Counted from the stretch's first letter, positions 1 to 6,828 are shown. The stretch: DNA of 8,482 nucleotides from Candidatus Avimonoglobus intestinipullorum (GCA_018714645.1 DVND01000180.1:1-8482), one strand, 5' to 3'. Numbers and translations: made by a program. Notes: generated by a model from the letters alone, not told the origin.

Positions 1-1332
1 AAAACCGGCAAGTATTTATATGAAAATTTTGCAAAGGACATGCCGATTATCGACTACCATTGCCATCTGAACCCGCAGCAGATTGCGGAAAATTACCAAT
101 TTAAAAACGCGTTCGACGTATTTCTCGGCGGCGACCACTACAAATGGCGGCAGATGCGTTCCAACGGCGTTGACGAACGGTATATCACAGGCGATGCGGA
201 TGATTATGAAAAGTTTGTCAAATGGGCCCAGACGCTTCCCTATTTAATCGGGAATCCCCTGTATCACTGGACGCACCTGGAATTAAAGCGTTTTTTTGAT
301 ATCGACGAGCAGCTGAACCCCAAAACAGTGCGGCAGATTTGGGATAAGTGCAACAGCCTGCTGGAACAGGAGGACTTCCGCGCCCAGGCCTTAATTGAAA
401 AATCAAACGTGGAAACCGTCTGCACCACAGACGATCCCATGGATGATTTGCACTACCATCAGCAATTGAAACAAAGCGCATTTAAAACAAAGGTCCTGCC
501 GGCATTCCGACCGGACAAGGCGGTGGAGATCGGGAAAGAACCGTTTATGGGTTATATCGAAGCCATGGGCGTGCATTCGTATGCGGAACTGCTGGAAAAG
601 CTGACCGAACGCATCGGCTATTTCCATGAAAACGGCTGCCGCCTGTCCGACCACGGCCTGGATTACGTCCCCTATGCAGAGGGCGACGCCGGCGCCGTAT
701 TTGAAAAGAGGATGAACGGCGGCACCCTGACAGAAGAAGAAGCCGATATTTTCAAAACCGCAGTCCTGGCGCACTGCGGCCGCGAATATGCAAAAAAAGG
801 CTGGACGATGCAGCTGCACATGGGCGCAATCCGCAACAATAACACGCGCATGTATAAACAACTGGGCCCGGATACCGGGTTCGACTCCATCAACGACCTT
901 TGCATCGCCGAAAAGCTGTCGAAATTTATGGACTGCTTAGAGCAGGAGGACCTGCTGCCCAAAACAATCCTCTACAACCTGAATCCCAAGGACAATTATG
1001 TGCTGGCGACCATGCTTGGGAATTTCCAGAAAGCCCCGACGCCGGCCAAAATCCAATTCGGCTCCGGCTGGTGGTTCAACGACCAGCGCGACGGCATGGA
1101 AGCGCAGATGAAGGTGCTGGCAAACCTGGGCATCCTGAGCAGGTTTGTGGGAATGCTGACGGATTCCAGAAGCTTTGTGTCCTATCCACGGCATGAATAC
1201 TTCCGCCGGATTCTCTGCAATCTGCTGGGCGAATGGGTGGAAGCGGGAGAATATCCGGCTGATATGGAACTGCTGGGCGAAATCGTGCGCGGCATCTGCT
1301 ATAACAACGCAAAAGCGTACTTTCAGTTTTAA
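1..1332 (+). CDS. uxaC: Glucuronate isomerase, 5'-truncated by window edge
   Basis: Glucuronate (uronate) isomerase interconverts D-glucuronate and D-fructuronate, and also D-galacturonate and D-tagaturonate. It is the first cytoplasmic step of hexuronate catabolism in the amidohydrolase superfamily. The frame is open from base 1 with no stop, and the 13 residues before the first Met (KTGKYLYENFAKD) look like family sequence, so the true start lies outside the window. About 443 residues are present and roughly 20-25 N-terminal ones are missing, judged from a usual length near 465-470. Recognisable segments are the metal-binding DYHCHLNP near the start, CTTDDP, LSDHGLDYVPYAEGD, QLHMGAIRNNNTR, GSGWWFNDQRDGMEAQM and MLTDSRSFVSYPRHEYFRR. 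These run in the family order to a normal C-terminus. A strong terminator follows 2 bases after the stop, so this is the last gene of its operon. The remaining hexuronate genes would be upstream, outside the window. Confidence 0.95.
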   Translation, partial: KTGKYLYENFAKDMPIIDYHCHLNPQQIAENYQFKNAFDVFLGGDHYKWRQMRSNGVDERYITGDADDYEKFVKWAQTLPYLIGNPLYHWTHLELKRFFDIDEQLNPKTVRQIWDKCNSLLEQEDFRAQALIEKSNVETVCTTDDPMDDLHYHQQLKQSAFKTKVLPAFRPDKAVEIGKEPFMGYIEAMGVHSYAELLEKLTERIGYFHENGCRLSDHGLDYVPYAEGDAGAVFEKRMNGGTLTEEEADIFKTAVLAHCGREYAKKGWTMQLHMGAIRNNNTRMYKQLGPDTGFDSINDLCIAEKLSKFMDCLEQEDLLPKTILYNLNPKDNYVLATMLGNFQKAPTPAKIQFGSGWWFNDQRDGMEAQMKVLANLGILSRFVGMLTDSRSFVSYPRHEYFRRILCNLLGEWVEAGEYPADMELLGEIVRGICYNNAKAYFQF

Positions 1333-1334
1333 GT

Positions 1335-1363
1335 AAAAAAGCAGGAGTGCCTCCTGCTTTTTT
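1335..1363 (+). terminator. Intrinsic terminator of uxaC
   Basis: The perfect 7-bp stem GCAGGAG / CTCCTGC (1341-1347 with 1351-1357) closes a 3-base loop (TGC) and is followed by six Ts. Six As precede the stem and can extend it by pairing with the Ts. It begins just after the uxaC stop codon, so it ends that transcript. The A-run means it could also work in the opposite direction, but no minus-strand gene ends here. Confidence 0.9.
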
Positions 1364-1467
1364 ACCGCGTGCATAAGACGGGCTGGATATTGTACCGGGC
1401 AATCTTTCGGCACGCCGGAAATTGACGCGCCGGAGCAGAAAATCCAATAAACGCAGGAGAACGCATT

Positions 1468-2061
1468 ATGCTTTCAGAAAATACGCCTACACTTGAAACA
1501 AAAAGACTGATACTGAGAAAATTTACCGAAGACGACCTTGCCGATATGCTGCCGTTATACGGTGACGAGGAAGTCAATACCTTTCTGCCCTGGTTTCCCA
1601 TGAAAACGCGGGCGGCCGTCGCAGCATATCTTCACGGCGTGATCCTCCCATGTTATCAAAAACCCATTGCCTACACCTACGCAGTCGCCCTAAAGGCAAA
1701 CAACCGCGTTATCGGTTATGTGCATATCAACGACATCGGCGGCAGCAACGATATCGGCTACGCCCTTTGCAGGGAATTCTGGCACAAAGGTATTACCTCC
1801 GAGGCCTGCGCAGGGGTTGTGGACAGACTGCGGGCCGTGAACTTTCCATTTATCACGGCAACGCATGACATCAACAACCCATACAGCGGCGCAGTGATGA
1901 AAAAGCTCGGTATGACCTACCGCTATTCCTACAGGGAAAAATGGCAGCCAAAAAACATCCTTGTCACATTCAGGATGTATCAGCTCAATTTAGATGGAAC
2001 AGAACGGGTTTATACGGGATATCAGCAAAAATATCCCCACTTTGTGGAACCGCTTCCATAA
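1468..2061 (+). CDS. GNAT family N-acetyltransferase (RimJ/RimL-like)
   Basis: A 197-residue GNAT acetyltransferase of the RimJ/RimL type (Acetyltransf_3), which transfers acetyl from acetyl-CoA to an amine. The substrate cannot be told from sequence: ribosomal protein N-termini, antibiotics and small amines are all possible in this group. Visible features are the N-terminal strand ETKRLILRKFTEDDL (10-24), the core strand NRVIGYVHINDI (79-90), the acetyl-CoA-binding region DIGYALCREFWHKGITSEAC (95-114), and NNPYSGAVMKKLGM (136-149), the usual C-terminal N..S..V..KLG motif. The start is supported by AGGAG at 1455-1459, 8 bases before the ATG. The gene stands alone between two terminators, and I found no convincing promoter in the 104 bases upstream. 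The best -35/-10 pair there would start transcription within the ribosome binding site. The stop is followed within 6 bases by the terminator shared with the convergent MATE gene. Confidence 0.9.
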   Translation: MLSENTPTLETKRLILRKFTEDDLADMLPLYGDEEVNTFLPWFPMKTRAAVAAYLHGVILPCYQKPIAYTYAVALKANNRVIGYVHINDIGGSNDIGYALCREFWHKGITSEACAGVVDRLRAVNFPFITATHDINNPYSGAVMKKLGMTYRYSYREKWQPKNILVTFRMYQLNLDGTERVYTGYQQKYPHFVEPLP

Positions 2062-2066
2062 TCCAT

Positions 2067-2101
2067 AAAAACAGCAGGGATAATGCTTCCCTGCTGTTTT
2101 T
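2067..2101. terminator. Bidirectional terminator between GNAT and MATE genes
   Basis: The perfect 10-bp stem ACAGCAGGGA / TCCCTGCTGT (2071-2080 with 2088-2097) has a 7-base loop. It is flanked by five As on the left and five Ts on the right, so each strand carries a U-tract after the hairpin. It lies between the stop of the plus-strand GNAT gene (2061) and the stop of the minus-strand MATE gene (2111), the expected place for a shared convergent terminator. Confidence 0.9.
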
Positions 2102-2110
2102 GCATAGTTC

Positions 2111-3498
2111 TTATAAAAAGCACTTGTCCTTCCATTTGCCGGACGCCGCCCGCCAGACGAAAAACGCGGCGCGGAACACCCAGTCGGCAATCATCGCAAT
2201 CCAGACGCCGACGGCGCCCAGGCCGAAATTCCAACCGAGAACATAACTCAGCAAAATCCGGAACGCCGCCATGGAAAAAACCGCCACGACCAGCGTATAT
2301 CGGACGTCGCTGGCCGCCCGCAGCGCGTTTGGCAGCGTAAACGCCAACGGCCAGATCAGCATCGCGCAGCCGTTGTGGATCATAATCAGCATCCGCGCCA
2401 GACGGAGGGTTTCAGGAGATAAATTGTAAGCCTTCAGTATCAGCGGAAGGGAAGTTAAAATGCATATAATCAAAATCCCCATAATCATATACGTGATTTT
2501 CAGCAGTTTTTTAATGTAGTATACCGCCTGCTCAAAATCCCGCGCGCCAATGCACCGCCCCACCACCGTAATCATCGCCAGGCTCATGGCCTGGCCGGGA
2601 ACGCATGCCAACCCGTCAATATTGTTTGCCACGGCATTCGCCGCAATCTGCGTCGTACCAAATACAGCGATAATGCTGACCACCAGTACCCGCCCCAATT
2701 GAAACAGGGAGTTCTCAAACCCATTGGGTATCCCAATCCGCAGGATATTGGCCATCAGCCTCCCGTCAGGGATAAAACTCCTGATGCTGCGCCTGACATA
2801 CACCATATCGCTGGGCTTTGTAATCAGATACAGCATCACCGCCGCCGAAACAAACCGCGCAAACAGCGACCCCAGCGCCGCCCCGGCAACGCCCATTTGA
2901 AACCCAAAGATCAGCAGCGCATTCGCCCCAACGTTTACAATGTTCATCAGCAGCGCCGTTTTCAGCGAGACTTTTGCGTTTCCCATGGAACGGAATAACG
3001 CCGCACAAGCATTATACAACGCTACAAACGGATAAGAATACGCCGAAATCACCAGATAGGTCAAAGAATTGCGCATCACATCTTCCTCAATGGAGCCGAA
3101 CAGCAGCCGCAGAAGGGGCGTACGCAGCAGCACCATGACAACCGACAGCAAAACGGAAATCCCCAGCACAATCAACAGGAGCTGCCCTGCGGATTTACAG
3201 GCCAGATCCTGGCGTTTGCGGCCCAAAAACTGCGCGGTGATCACCGCGCCGCCTGTAGCCAGGGCGGCAAAAATATTGATGACGACCACATTCACCATAT
3301 CCACCAGCGACACGCCCGAAACTGCCGCTTCTCCCACGGAGGATACCATAATCGTATCCGCCACCCCAGCGTAATCGACAGGATCTGCTCCAGAATCAAT
3401 GGGATAATCAATTTCCGCAAATCCAAATTAGAAAAAAATATGTACTTGGAACCGGCTTCACTTTCTATCACACCTTCTTTTTTCACTCTGCCCTCCAT
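2111..3498 (-). pseudogene. MATE family multidrug/Na+ efflux transporter, one-base frameshift near 5' end
   Basis: A member of the MATE (multi antimicrobial extrusion) family: integral membrane antiporters that export cationic drugs or metabolites using Na+ or H+, normally with 12 membrane helices and about 450 residues. The main frame (2111-3364, 417 residues) carries most of the protein, including VADTIMVSSVGEAAVSGVSL, the ALATGGAVITAQFLGR segment and a run of hydrophobic helices. The N-terminal 45 residues, including the start of helix 1 (LRKLIIPLILEQILSITLG), lie in another frame ending at 3364. The two join naturally (...ITLG-VADTIM...) if one G is added to the GGGG run at 3364-3367, giving about 462 residues. 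A 1-base deletion, whether real or a sequencing error, is the simplest reading. The first ATG (3498) overlaps a -10 box, so the true start is uncertain. Without the N-terminal frame, a GTG at 3364 would give a protein lacking most of helix 1. The family call is firm; the substrate is unknown. Confidence 0.85.
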
Positions 3499-3525
3499 TA
3501 TACCCCTGATTTCCGCTTTTGTAAA
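3497..3525 (-). promoter_or_regulatory. Sigma-A-type promoter of the MATE gene
   Basis: On the minus strand TTTACA (3520-3525) is followed after exactly 17 bases by TATAAT (3497-3502), a near-perfect housekeeping promoter. It sits just after the terminator of the Nudix-MutY gene, so MATE has its own transcription start. The -10 box contains the first two bases of the apparent ATG at 3498. Transcription would therefore begin near 3490, inside the predicted N-terminus, implying a downstream start or coincidental motif similarity. Confidence 0.6.
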
Positions 3526-3533
3526 CAGCTGTC

Positions 3534-3564
3534 AAAAAAAGACAGGCAAATGCCCGTCTTTTTT
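3534..3564 (-). terminator. Intrinsic terminator of the Nudix-MutY gene
   Basis: On the minus strand GACGGGC pairs with GCCTGTC (3558-3552 with 3547-3541) around a 4-base loop, with one G-U wobble, followed by seven Ts. The stem is preceded by six As, and the mutY stop codon (3563-3565) runs into that A-run. On the plus strand the wobble becomes an A-C mismatch, so the hairpin is best suited to minus-strand transcription, in line with the gene it follows. Confidence 0.85.
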
Positions 3565-5155
3565 ATAAAAATTTCCGAAATGCAGTCGGCAACGCAATCC
3601 GGTGCTGAAAATCTGCCGGTTCCGCCCAGGTGAACTGCGGCGGCGCCGCCTTGCATCGGATATGGTAGCACATCATATGCCATTCCACATGCGTAAAAAT
3701 ATGCTTTTTCCGAACAGCACGCTCCAAATCCGCCGGCTCCGCACCCCAAGCCTCACATTGGGCAATCGCCTGCTCCTCCGTCAATGCCCCCGGCACATTC
3801 GGGAACTGCCAAAGCCCCGCCAGCAGGCCGCTGTCCTCCCGTCTGCAAACAGCCGTCCAACTGCCGCACCGCAGTAAAAACACCGTTTTTTCCTCAATCC
3901 TGCGCGCCTTTTTTTTCGCCTTGACAGGCAGGTCCAATTCCGTCCCATTTTTATGTGCCCGGCAAAATCGGGCGGCAGGGCATTGCCCACAGAGCGGCTG
4001 CCCGTCCGGCAGGCATACCGTCGCACCCAGCTCCATCAGGCTCTGGGTAAAATCGCCGCATTGCCCTGCCGGATATACGCTTTGCAGCGCCGCTGTGATT
4101 TTCGCCTTCATCTGCGGCGTGCCGATATCCTCATAATCCTCCATAATCCGCGCTATAACGCGCAGCACGTTTCCATCCACAGCGGGAGCAGGCTGTTCAA
4201 AGCAAATCGAGGATATTGCCCCCGCCGTATACGCCCCGACCCCCGGAAGGGACAGGATATCATCATAATTTTCCGGGAACCGCCCCGCAAAATCCTCCAC
4301 AATTTTCTTTGCCGCCTTCTGTAAATTGCGGGCGCGGGAATAATAACCCAACCCTTCCCACAGCTTCATCAAGCGCCCTTCCCCTGCCTGCGCCAGGGCC
4401 TGTACCGTCGGAAAGGCGTCCAAAAAGCGGGTATAGTACTTTTTGACCGCCTCCACCCGCGTCTGCTGGAGCATGATTTCCGAGACCCATACGTGGTATG
4501 GGTCTTTATCCCGCCGCCAGGGCAGCTCCCGGGCGTGTTCCCGGTACCATGGAATACAGGCATCCGGCAGCAACCCATAGAGCCTTTTCCGCCGCGCCTC
4601 GATCTCCCGCATCCGTGCAATTATTTTTTGATACAGCGGCAGCATATGGGCTTCTGTGCAGCTCTTGGCGATATCCTCCGCCGCAATCCACTCCACCCTG
4701 CTGTTTTCGTCCGGTTTTACGCGCAATTCCTGCCGTTCCGGGGCAATACACCCAAACCCGGCATTATAATGCCAGTGCGGCGGTATTTCCGCCCCGTTTT
4801 TTACATGCCCCGGCGCCTCCAGGACGTCCAGCGACAAAATTTCGCTGCTGATGGGATACACGGTGGAAATACCCGTTTCCTCCCGCACTTCTTCCAAGGC
4901 CTTTTCCAGCAGATTCTCCGTCCCGTCCGCGTGCCCGCCCGGCCATGAAAATGACTGGTAGACATTGTGATGCACCATCAGCAGCCGGTCCAGCGCGGGA
5001 TTCATCACCACTGCCGATACCGTCATGTGCTGTTCTTCCGTCCGCTCCAGCAGCGCCGTCCCCTGCTGTTCGAGTCCGTTTAAAATGGCTTCTTTCGCCG
5101 TCTGTTCCTGCCGCCCATCCGGCATATAGGCCTCCAACAATTGTTTTAATTCCAT
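3563..5155 (-). CDS. mutY: Fused Nudix hydrolase - A/G-specific adenine glycosylase (MutY)
   Basis: A 530-residue fusion. Residues 1-185 form a full Nudix hydrolase domain of a type usually stand-alone in Clostridia. Its Nudix box is at 74-96, with catalytic Glu 89, 92 and 93; Glu88 replaces the usual Arg. Residues 195-530 are a complete MutY, which excises adenine mispaired with 8-oxoguanine. They include the catalytic Glu226 (VSEIMLQQTRV), the helix-hairpin-helix LPGVGAYTAG (303-312), Asp327 (DGNV) and a [4Fe-4S] loop of Cys 381, 389, 392, 398 (spacing x7-x2-x5). The C-terminal 8-oxoG-reading domain has FTH at 487-489 and the typical ending LPTAFRKFL. The start at 5155 has AGGGG 9 bases upstream; a longer reading to 5206 is excluded because it would begin at the -35 box. 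No stop or well-placed ribosome site separates the halves, though a weak internal TTG start at residue 195 is possible. The Nudix half may clean oxidised nucleotides, MutT-like, but its substrate is inferred. Confidence 0.93.
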   Translation of the reverse strand: MELKQLLEAYMPDGRQEQTAKEAILNGLEQQGTALLERTEEQHMTVSAVVMNPALDRLLMVHHNVYQSFSWPGGHADGTENLLEKALEEVREETGISTVYPISSEILSLDVLEAPGHVKNGAEIPPHWHYNAGFGCIAPERQELRVKPDENSRVEWIAAEDIAKSCTEAHMLPLYQKIIARMREIEARRKRLYGLLPDACIPWYREHARELPWRRDKDPYHVWVSEIMLQQTRVEAVKKYYTRFLDAFPTVQALAQAGEGRLMKLWEGLGYYSRARNLQKAAKKIVEDFAGRFPENYDDILSLPGVGAYTAGAISSICFEQPAPAVDGNVLRVIARIMEDYEDIGTPQMKAKITAALQSVYPAGQCGDFTQSLMELGATVCLPDGQPLCGQCPAARFCRAHKNGTELDLPVKAKKKARRIEEKTVFLLRCGSWTAVCRREDSGLLAGLWQFPNVPGALTEEQAIAQCEAWGAEPADLERAVRKKHIFTHVEWHMMCYHIRCKAAPPQFTWAEPADFQHRIALPTAFRKFL

Positions 5156-5177
5156 GTCATTCCGCCCCTTTTCTATC

Positions 5178-5206
5178 AGTATACCACACTTTTGCCAAAG
5201 CGGCAA
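5178..5206 (-). promoter_or_regulatory. Sigma-A-type promoter of the Nudix-MutY gene
   Basis: On the minus strand TTGCCG (5201-5206) is followed after 17 bases by TATACT (5178-5183), four of six and five of six consensus matches. Transcription would start near 5171, leaving a leader of about 15 bases with the AGGGG site before the ATG at 5155. The -35 box directly abuts the U-tract of the upstream gene's terminator, a very compact arrangement. Confidence 0.65.
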
Positions 5207-5231
5207 GAAAAAAGGCTGCCGCAGCAGCCTT
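5205..5231 (-). terminator. Intrinsic terminator of the Bfd-like gene
   Basis: The perfect 8-bp stem AAGGCTGC / GCAGCCTT (5212-5219 with 5224-5231) with a 4-base loop is followed on the minus strand by TTTTTTCTT. The stop codon of the Bfd-like gene (5230-5232) lies partly in the stem, so termination directly follows translation. Confidence 0.85.
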
Positions 5232-5415
5232 ATTCCCCTTCAAAGATGGCCTTCGCCACGTTTTTTGCATGATCGGCACACCTTTTGCAGCCTGTCGATA
5301 CGCCCGTGACGGCCTGCACCTCCTCAAAGCTTTGCGCGCCGTCCGCGATAGCCCTGCGGATATCCCCGATAGTCACCCGCCGGCAATGGCAAACCAATTT
5401 TGCATCGTTCATCAT
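5230..5415 (-). CDS. Bfd-like [2Fe-2S]-binding small protein
   Basis: A 61-residue protein of the BFD-like [2Fe-2S] fold (Fer2_BFD). Four cysteines are placed as expected: CHC at 9-11 (Cys 9 and 11) and CKRC at 43-46 (Cys 43 and 46), with helical segments between. In enterobacteria Bfd is the bacterioferritin-associated ferredoxin that helps release stored iron. The same domain also occurs as a stand-alone protein or as part of oxidoreductases in Clostridia, so the partner here is unknown. No bacterioferritin gene is in the window. The start was chosen from AGGAGG at 5421-5426, which lies 5 bases before the ATG at 5415 and 8 bases before the adjacent in-frame ATG at 5412; either is possible. 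An ATG at 5433 lies upstream of this ribosome site and is unlikely. The gene is a single unit with its own terminator, divergent from yjbQ. A perfect TATAAT on the minus strand (5482-5487) may be its -10, but no good -35 is visible. Confidence 0.85.
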   Translation of the reverse strand: MMNDAKLVCHCRRVTIGDIRRAIADGAQSFEEVQAVTGVSTGCKRCADHAKNVAKAIFEGE

Positions 5416-5466
5416 ATTCGCCTCCTGTCCCATATATTTTCCACAAAATTTTAAACATATTCCCCT

Positions 5467-5483
5467 ATTCCCTTTTATGGAAT
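5467..5483. promoter_or_regulatory. Possible operator: inverted repeat in the divergent promoter region
   Basis: ATTCC (5467-5471) and GGAAT (5479-5483) form an inverted repeat with 7 bases between, centred on the -35 region of the yjbQ promoter. Its size and place fit a repressor site, but 5-base arms in AT-rich sequence can arise by chance. Confidence 0.25.
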
Positions 5484-5496
5484 TATATGTTATACT
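5468..5496 (+). promoter_or_regulatory. Extended -10 promoter of yjbQ
   Basis: TATACT (5491-5496) is preceded by TG one base earlier (5488-5489), the extended -10 motif. At 17-base spacing the -35 hexamer is TTCCCT (5468-5473), only three of six matches, as is common when the extended motif is present. It lies about 30 bases before the yjbQ ATG and is the likely promoter for yjbQ and the genes after it. Confidence 0.6.
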
Positions 5497-5527
5497 AAAA
5501 AATAAAGATACTAAAGGGGCAATTCAA

Positions 5528-5917
5528 ATGGTGTATGAATTTCATCTTAAAACAGCGCGGGAACAGTTTTATAACATCACAAAGGACGTGAAAACAGCCG
5601 TTCAGAAAAGCGGCGTGCGGGATGGGCTATGCGTCGTGTTCTGCCCACATACCACTGCAGGGATTACCATCAATGAAAACGCAGATCCGGATGTTGTGCA
5701 GGACATGCTTTTGGGCCTGGACCAGGCCTTTCCAGACCGCGCTGCTTTCCGGCATGCGGAGGGCAACAGCGCGGCGCATTTGAAAGCGAGCTGTATTGGG
5801 AGCAGCGCCCATGTGCTTGTGGAAAACGGCGCGCCGCTGCTCGGTACCTGGCAAGGCATCTATTTTTGCGAATTTGACGGGCCACGCACCCGCACATTCT
5901 ATGTAAAGGTACTTTGA
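5528..5917 (+). CDS. yjbQ: YjbQ family protein (UPF0047, secondary thiamine-phosphate synthase type)
   Basis: A 129-residue protein of the YjbQ/UPF0047 family, a small beta-rich cytoplasmic protein of conserved sequence. In Escherichia coli YjbQ shows weak thiamine-phosphate synthase activity, which gives the family its name; the physiological role is unsettled. Hallmarks present are PHTTAGITINENADPD (40-55), with the conserved His41 and acidic residues, RHAEGNSAAHLKAS (75-88), with His76 and His84, and LLGTWQGIYFCEFDGPR (104-120). The length matches the family. The start at 5528 has AAAGGGG at 5513-5519 upstream and agrees with the family's short N-terminus. An in-frame reading back to 5285 would run through the promoter and the divergent gene, so it is rejected. 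The gene is first in a plus-strand run and is followed after 16 bases by sfsA. No other thiamine gene is in the window. Confidence 0.92.
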   Translation: MVYEFHLKTAREQFYNITKDVKTAVQKSGVRDGLCVVFCPHTTAGITINENADPDVVQDMLLGLDQAFPDRAAFRHAEGNSAAHLKASCIGSSAHVLVENGAPLLGTWQGIYFCEFDGPRTRTFYVKVL

Positions 5918-5933
5918 CGAGAGGACGTCTGCC

Positions 5934-6641
5934 ATGGTTTATGAACGCATACAACCCGGTGTGTTCCTCTCCCGCACCAACCGTTTTTTGGCGGAAGTGG
6001 ATTTGGGCGGCAGGATTGAACGTTGCCATGTGAAAAACACGGGCCGCTGCAAAGAATTGCTGCGCCGCGGCGCGCCTGTCTTTGTACAGGCGGCGGAAAA
6101 CCCGGACAGAAAAACCAAATACGACTTAATTTCCGTCCGCAAACGGGAGCAGGTCGTCAATATTGACAGCCAAGCCCCTAACCGCCTGTTTGCAGAATGG
6201 GTACAAAACGGAAATTTATTCCATACCGTTACAAAGCTCCGGCCCGAATGTAAATACGGCAGCTCGCGGTTTGATTTTTATCTGGAAGCGGACGGGCGGA
6301 ACATTTTTGCAGAGGTCAAAGGCGTGACCCTGGAAAAACGCGGGACTGCCCTGTTCCCCGATGCGCCCACAGAACGCGGCGTCAGGCATCTGCGGGAGCT
6401 CTGTGACTGTGTGCAGGACGGCTTTGACGCTTACGTAGTTTTTGTCATACAGATGCAGGGTGTGCGTCTTTTCAGGCCCAATTACGCCACCCATCCCCAA
6501 TTTGGCGCCGCATTGGCAAAAGCTGCCGCGGCGGGTGTACACATCTTTGCGTTGGATTGTACCGTAACGCCGGACAGCATCGCTATCCGCCATGAAATCC
6601 CCATAGACCTCTTCCCGCCTTTAGTGAAACGAAAGGACTGA
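5934..6641 (+). CDS. sfsA: SfsA family DNA/RNA nuclease
   Basis: A 235-residue SfsA protein. The family was named for sugar fermentation stimulation in E. coli, where it was first taken for a DNA-binding regulator; it is now regarded as a PD-(D/E)XK nuclease acting on DNA and RNA. Family motifs appear in order: an N-terminal OB-like part with CHVKNTGRCKELL (31-43), SSRFDFYLE (110-118) with the catalytic Asp114, AEVKGVTLE (126-134) with the Glu127/Lys129 pair, FPDAPTERGVRHL (141-153), and YVVFVIQ (167-173). The catalytic residues are intact and the length is normal. GAGAGGA lies 9-15 bases before the ATG and the gap to yjbQ is only 16 bases, so the two are probably co-transcribed. The next small gene starts 4 bases after its stop. 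Confidence 0.94.
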   Translation: MVYERIQPGVFLSRTNRFLAEVDLGGRIERCHVKNTGRCKELLRRGAPVFVQAAENPDRKTKYDLISVRKREQVVNIDSQAPNRLFAEWVQNGNLFHTVTKLRPECKYGSSRFDFYLEADGRNIFAEVKGVTLEKRGTALFPDAPTERGVRHLRELCDCVQDGFDAYVVFVIQMQGVRLFRPNYATHPQFGAALAKAAAAGVHIFALDCTVTPDSIAIRHEIPIDLFPPLVKRKD

Positions 6642-6645
6642 CCTT

Positions 6646-6825
6646 ATGAAACAAACAGCTTGTGAAGCATGCGCCAATTACCAATACGACGCCGCAGCTG
6701 CATGCTATTACTGCGATATTGATTTGGACGAGGATGAAATGGGCCGTTTTTTAAGCGGGCACACCTCCGCCTGCCCTTACTACCAAACCGCCGACGATTA
6801 TAAAATTGTAAAAAAACAGATATAA
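6646..6825 (+). CDS. Small Cys-rich protein, DUF6472-like
   Basis: A 59-residue protein with an ATG start 4 bases after the sfsA stop and AAAGGA 8 bases upstream of the ATG, inside the end of sfsA, so it is translationally close to it. Five cysteines form CEAC (6-9), CYYC (20-23) and a lone Cys43 before PYY. The centre is acidic (DIDLDEDEM, 24-32) and the tail is basic. This layout, especially LDEDEM.RFL followed by CPYY, matches my memory of the short clostridial proteins filed under DUF6472; I could not check it. Two CxxC pairs suggest a zinc ribbon or another metal site, but the function is unknown. It may bind a single zinc with the first four cysteines, leaving Cys43 free. Confidence that the gene is real is high because of position, ribosome site and recognisable family pattern. 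Confidence 0.85.
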   Translation: MKQTACEACANYQYDAAAACYYCDIDLDEDEMGRFLSGHTSACPYYQTADDYKIVKKQI

Positions 6826-6828
6826 ATA

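Noticed and set aside
403..1447. Minus-strand open frames opposite uxaC
   Set aside because: uxaC is certain from its motifs. These frames are high-GC shadows with no ribosome sites or recognisable domains.
1422..1451. TTGACG-18-AATAAA as a promoter for the GNAT gene
   Set aside because: The -10 is poor and transcription would begin within the ribosome binding site of the gene it should serve.
5156..5206. Upstream start (5206) for the Nudix-MutY gene
   Set aside because: It falls at the -35 box of a good promoter, so it would not be transcribed, and it has no ribosome site. The ATG at 5155 has both in the right places.
3602..5454. Several plus-strand open frames opposite the Nudix-MutY gene (for example 4493-4948 and 4945-5454)
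   Set aside because: They lie antisense to a gene with clear catalytic motifs, are rich in Pro/Arg/Ala as expected of reverse-frame reading, and match no family. The 4945-5454 frame also crosses two terminators or promoters.
5285..5527. N-terminal extension of YjbQ back to 5285
   Set aside because: It would run through the Bfd-like gene on the other strand and through the extended -10 promoter. The family begins at about the ATG at 5528, which has its own ribosome site.
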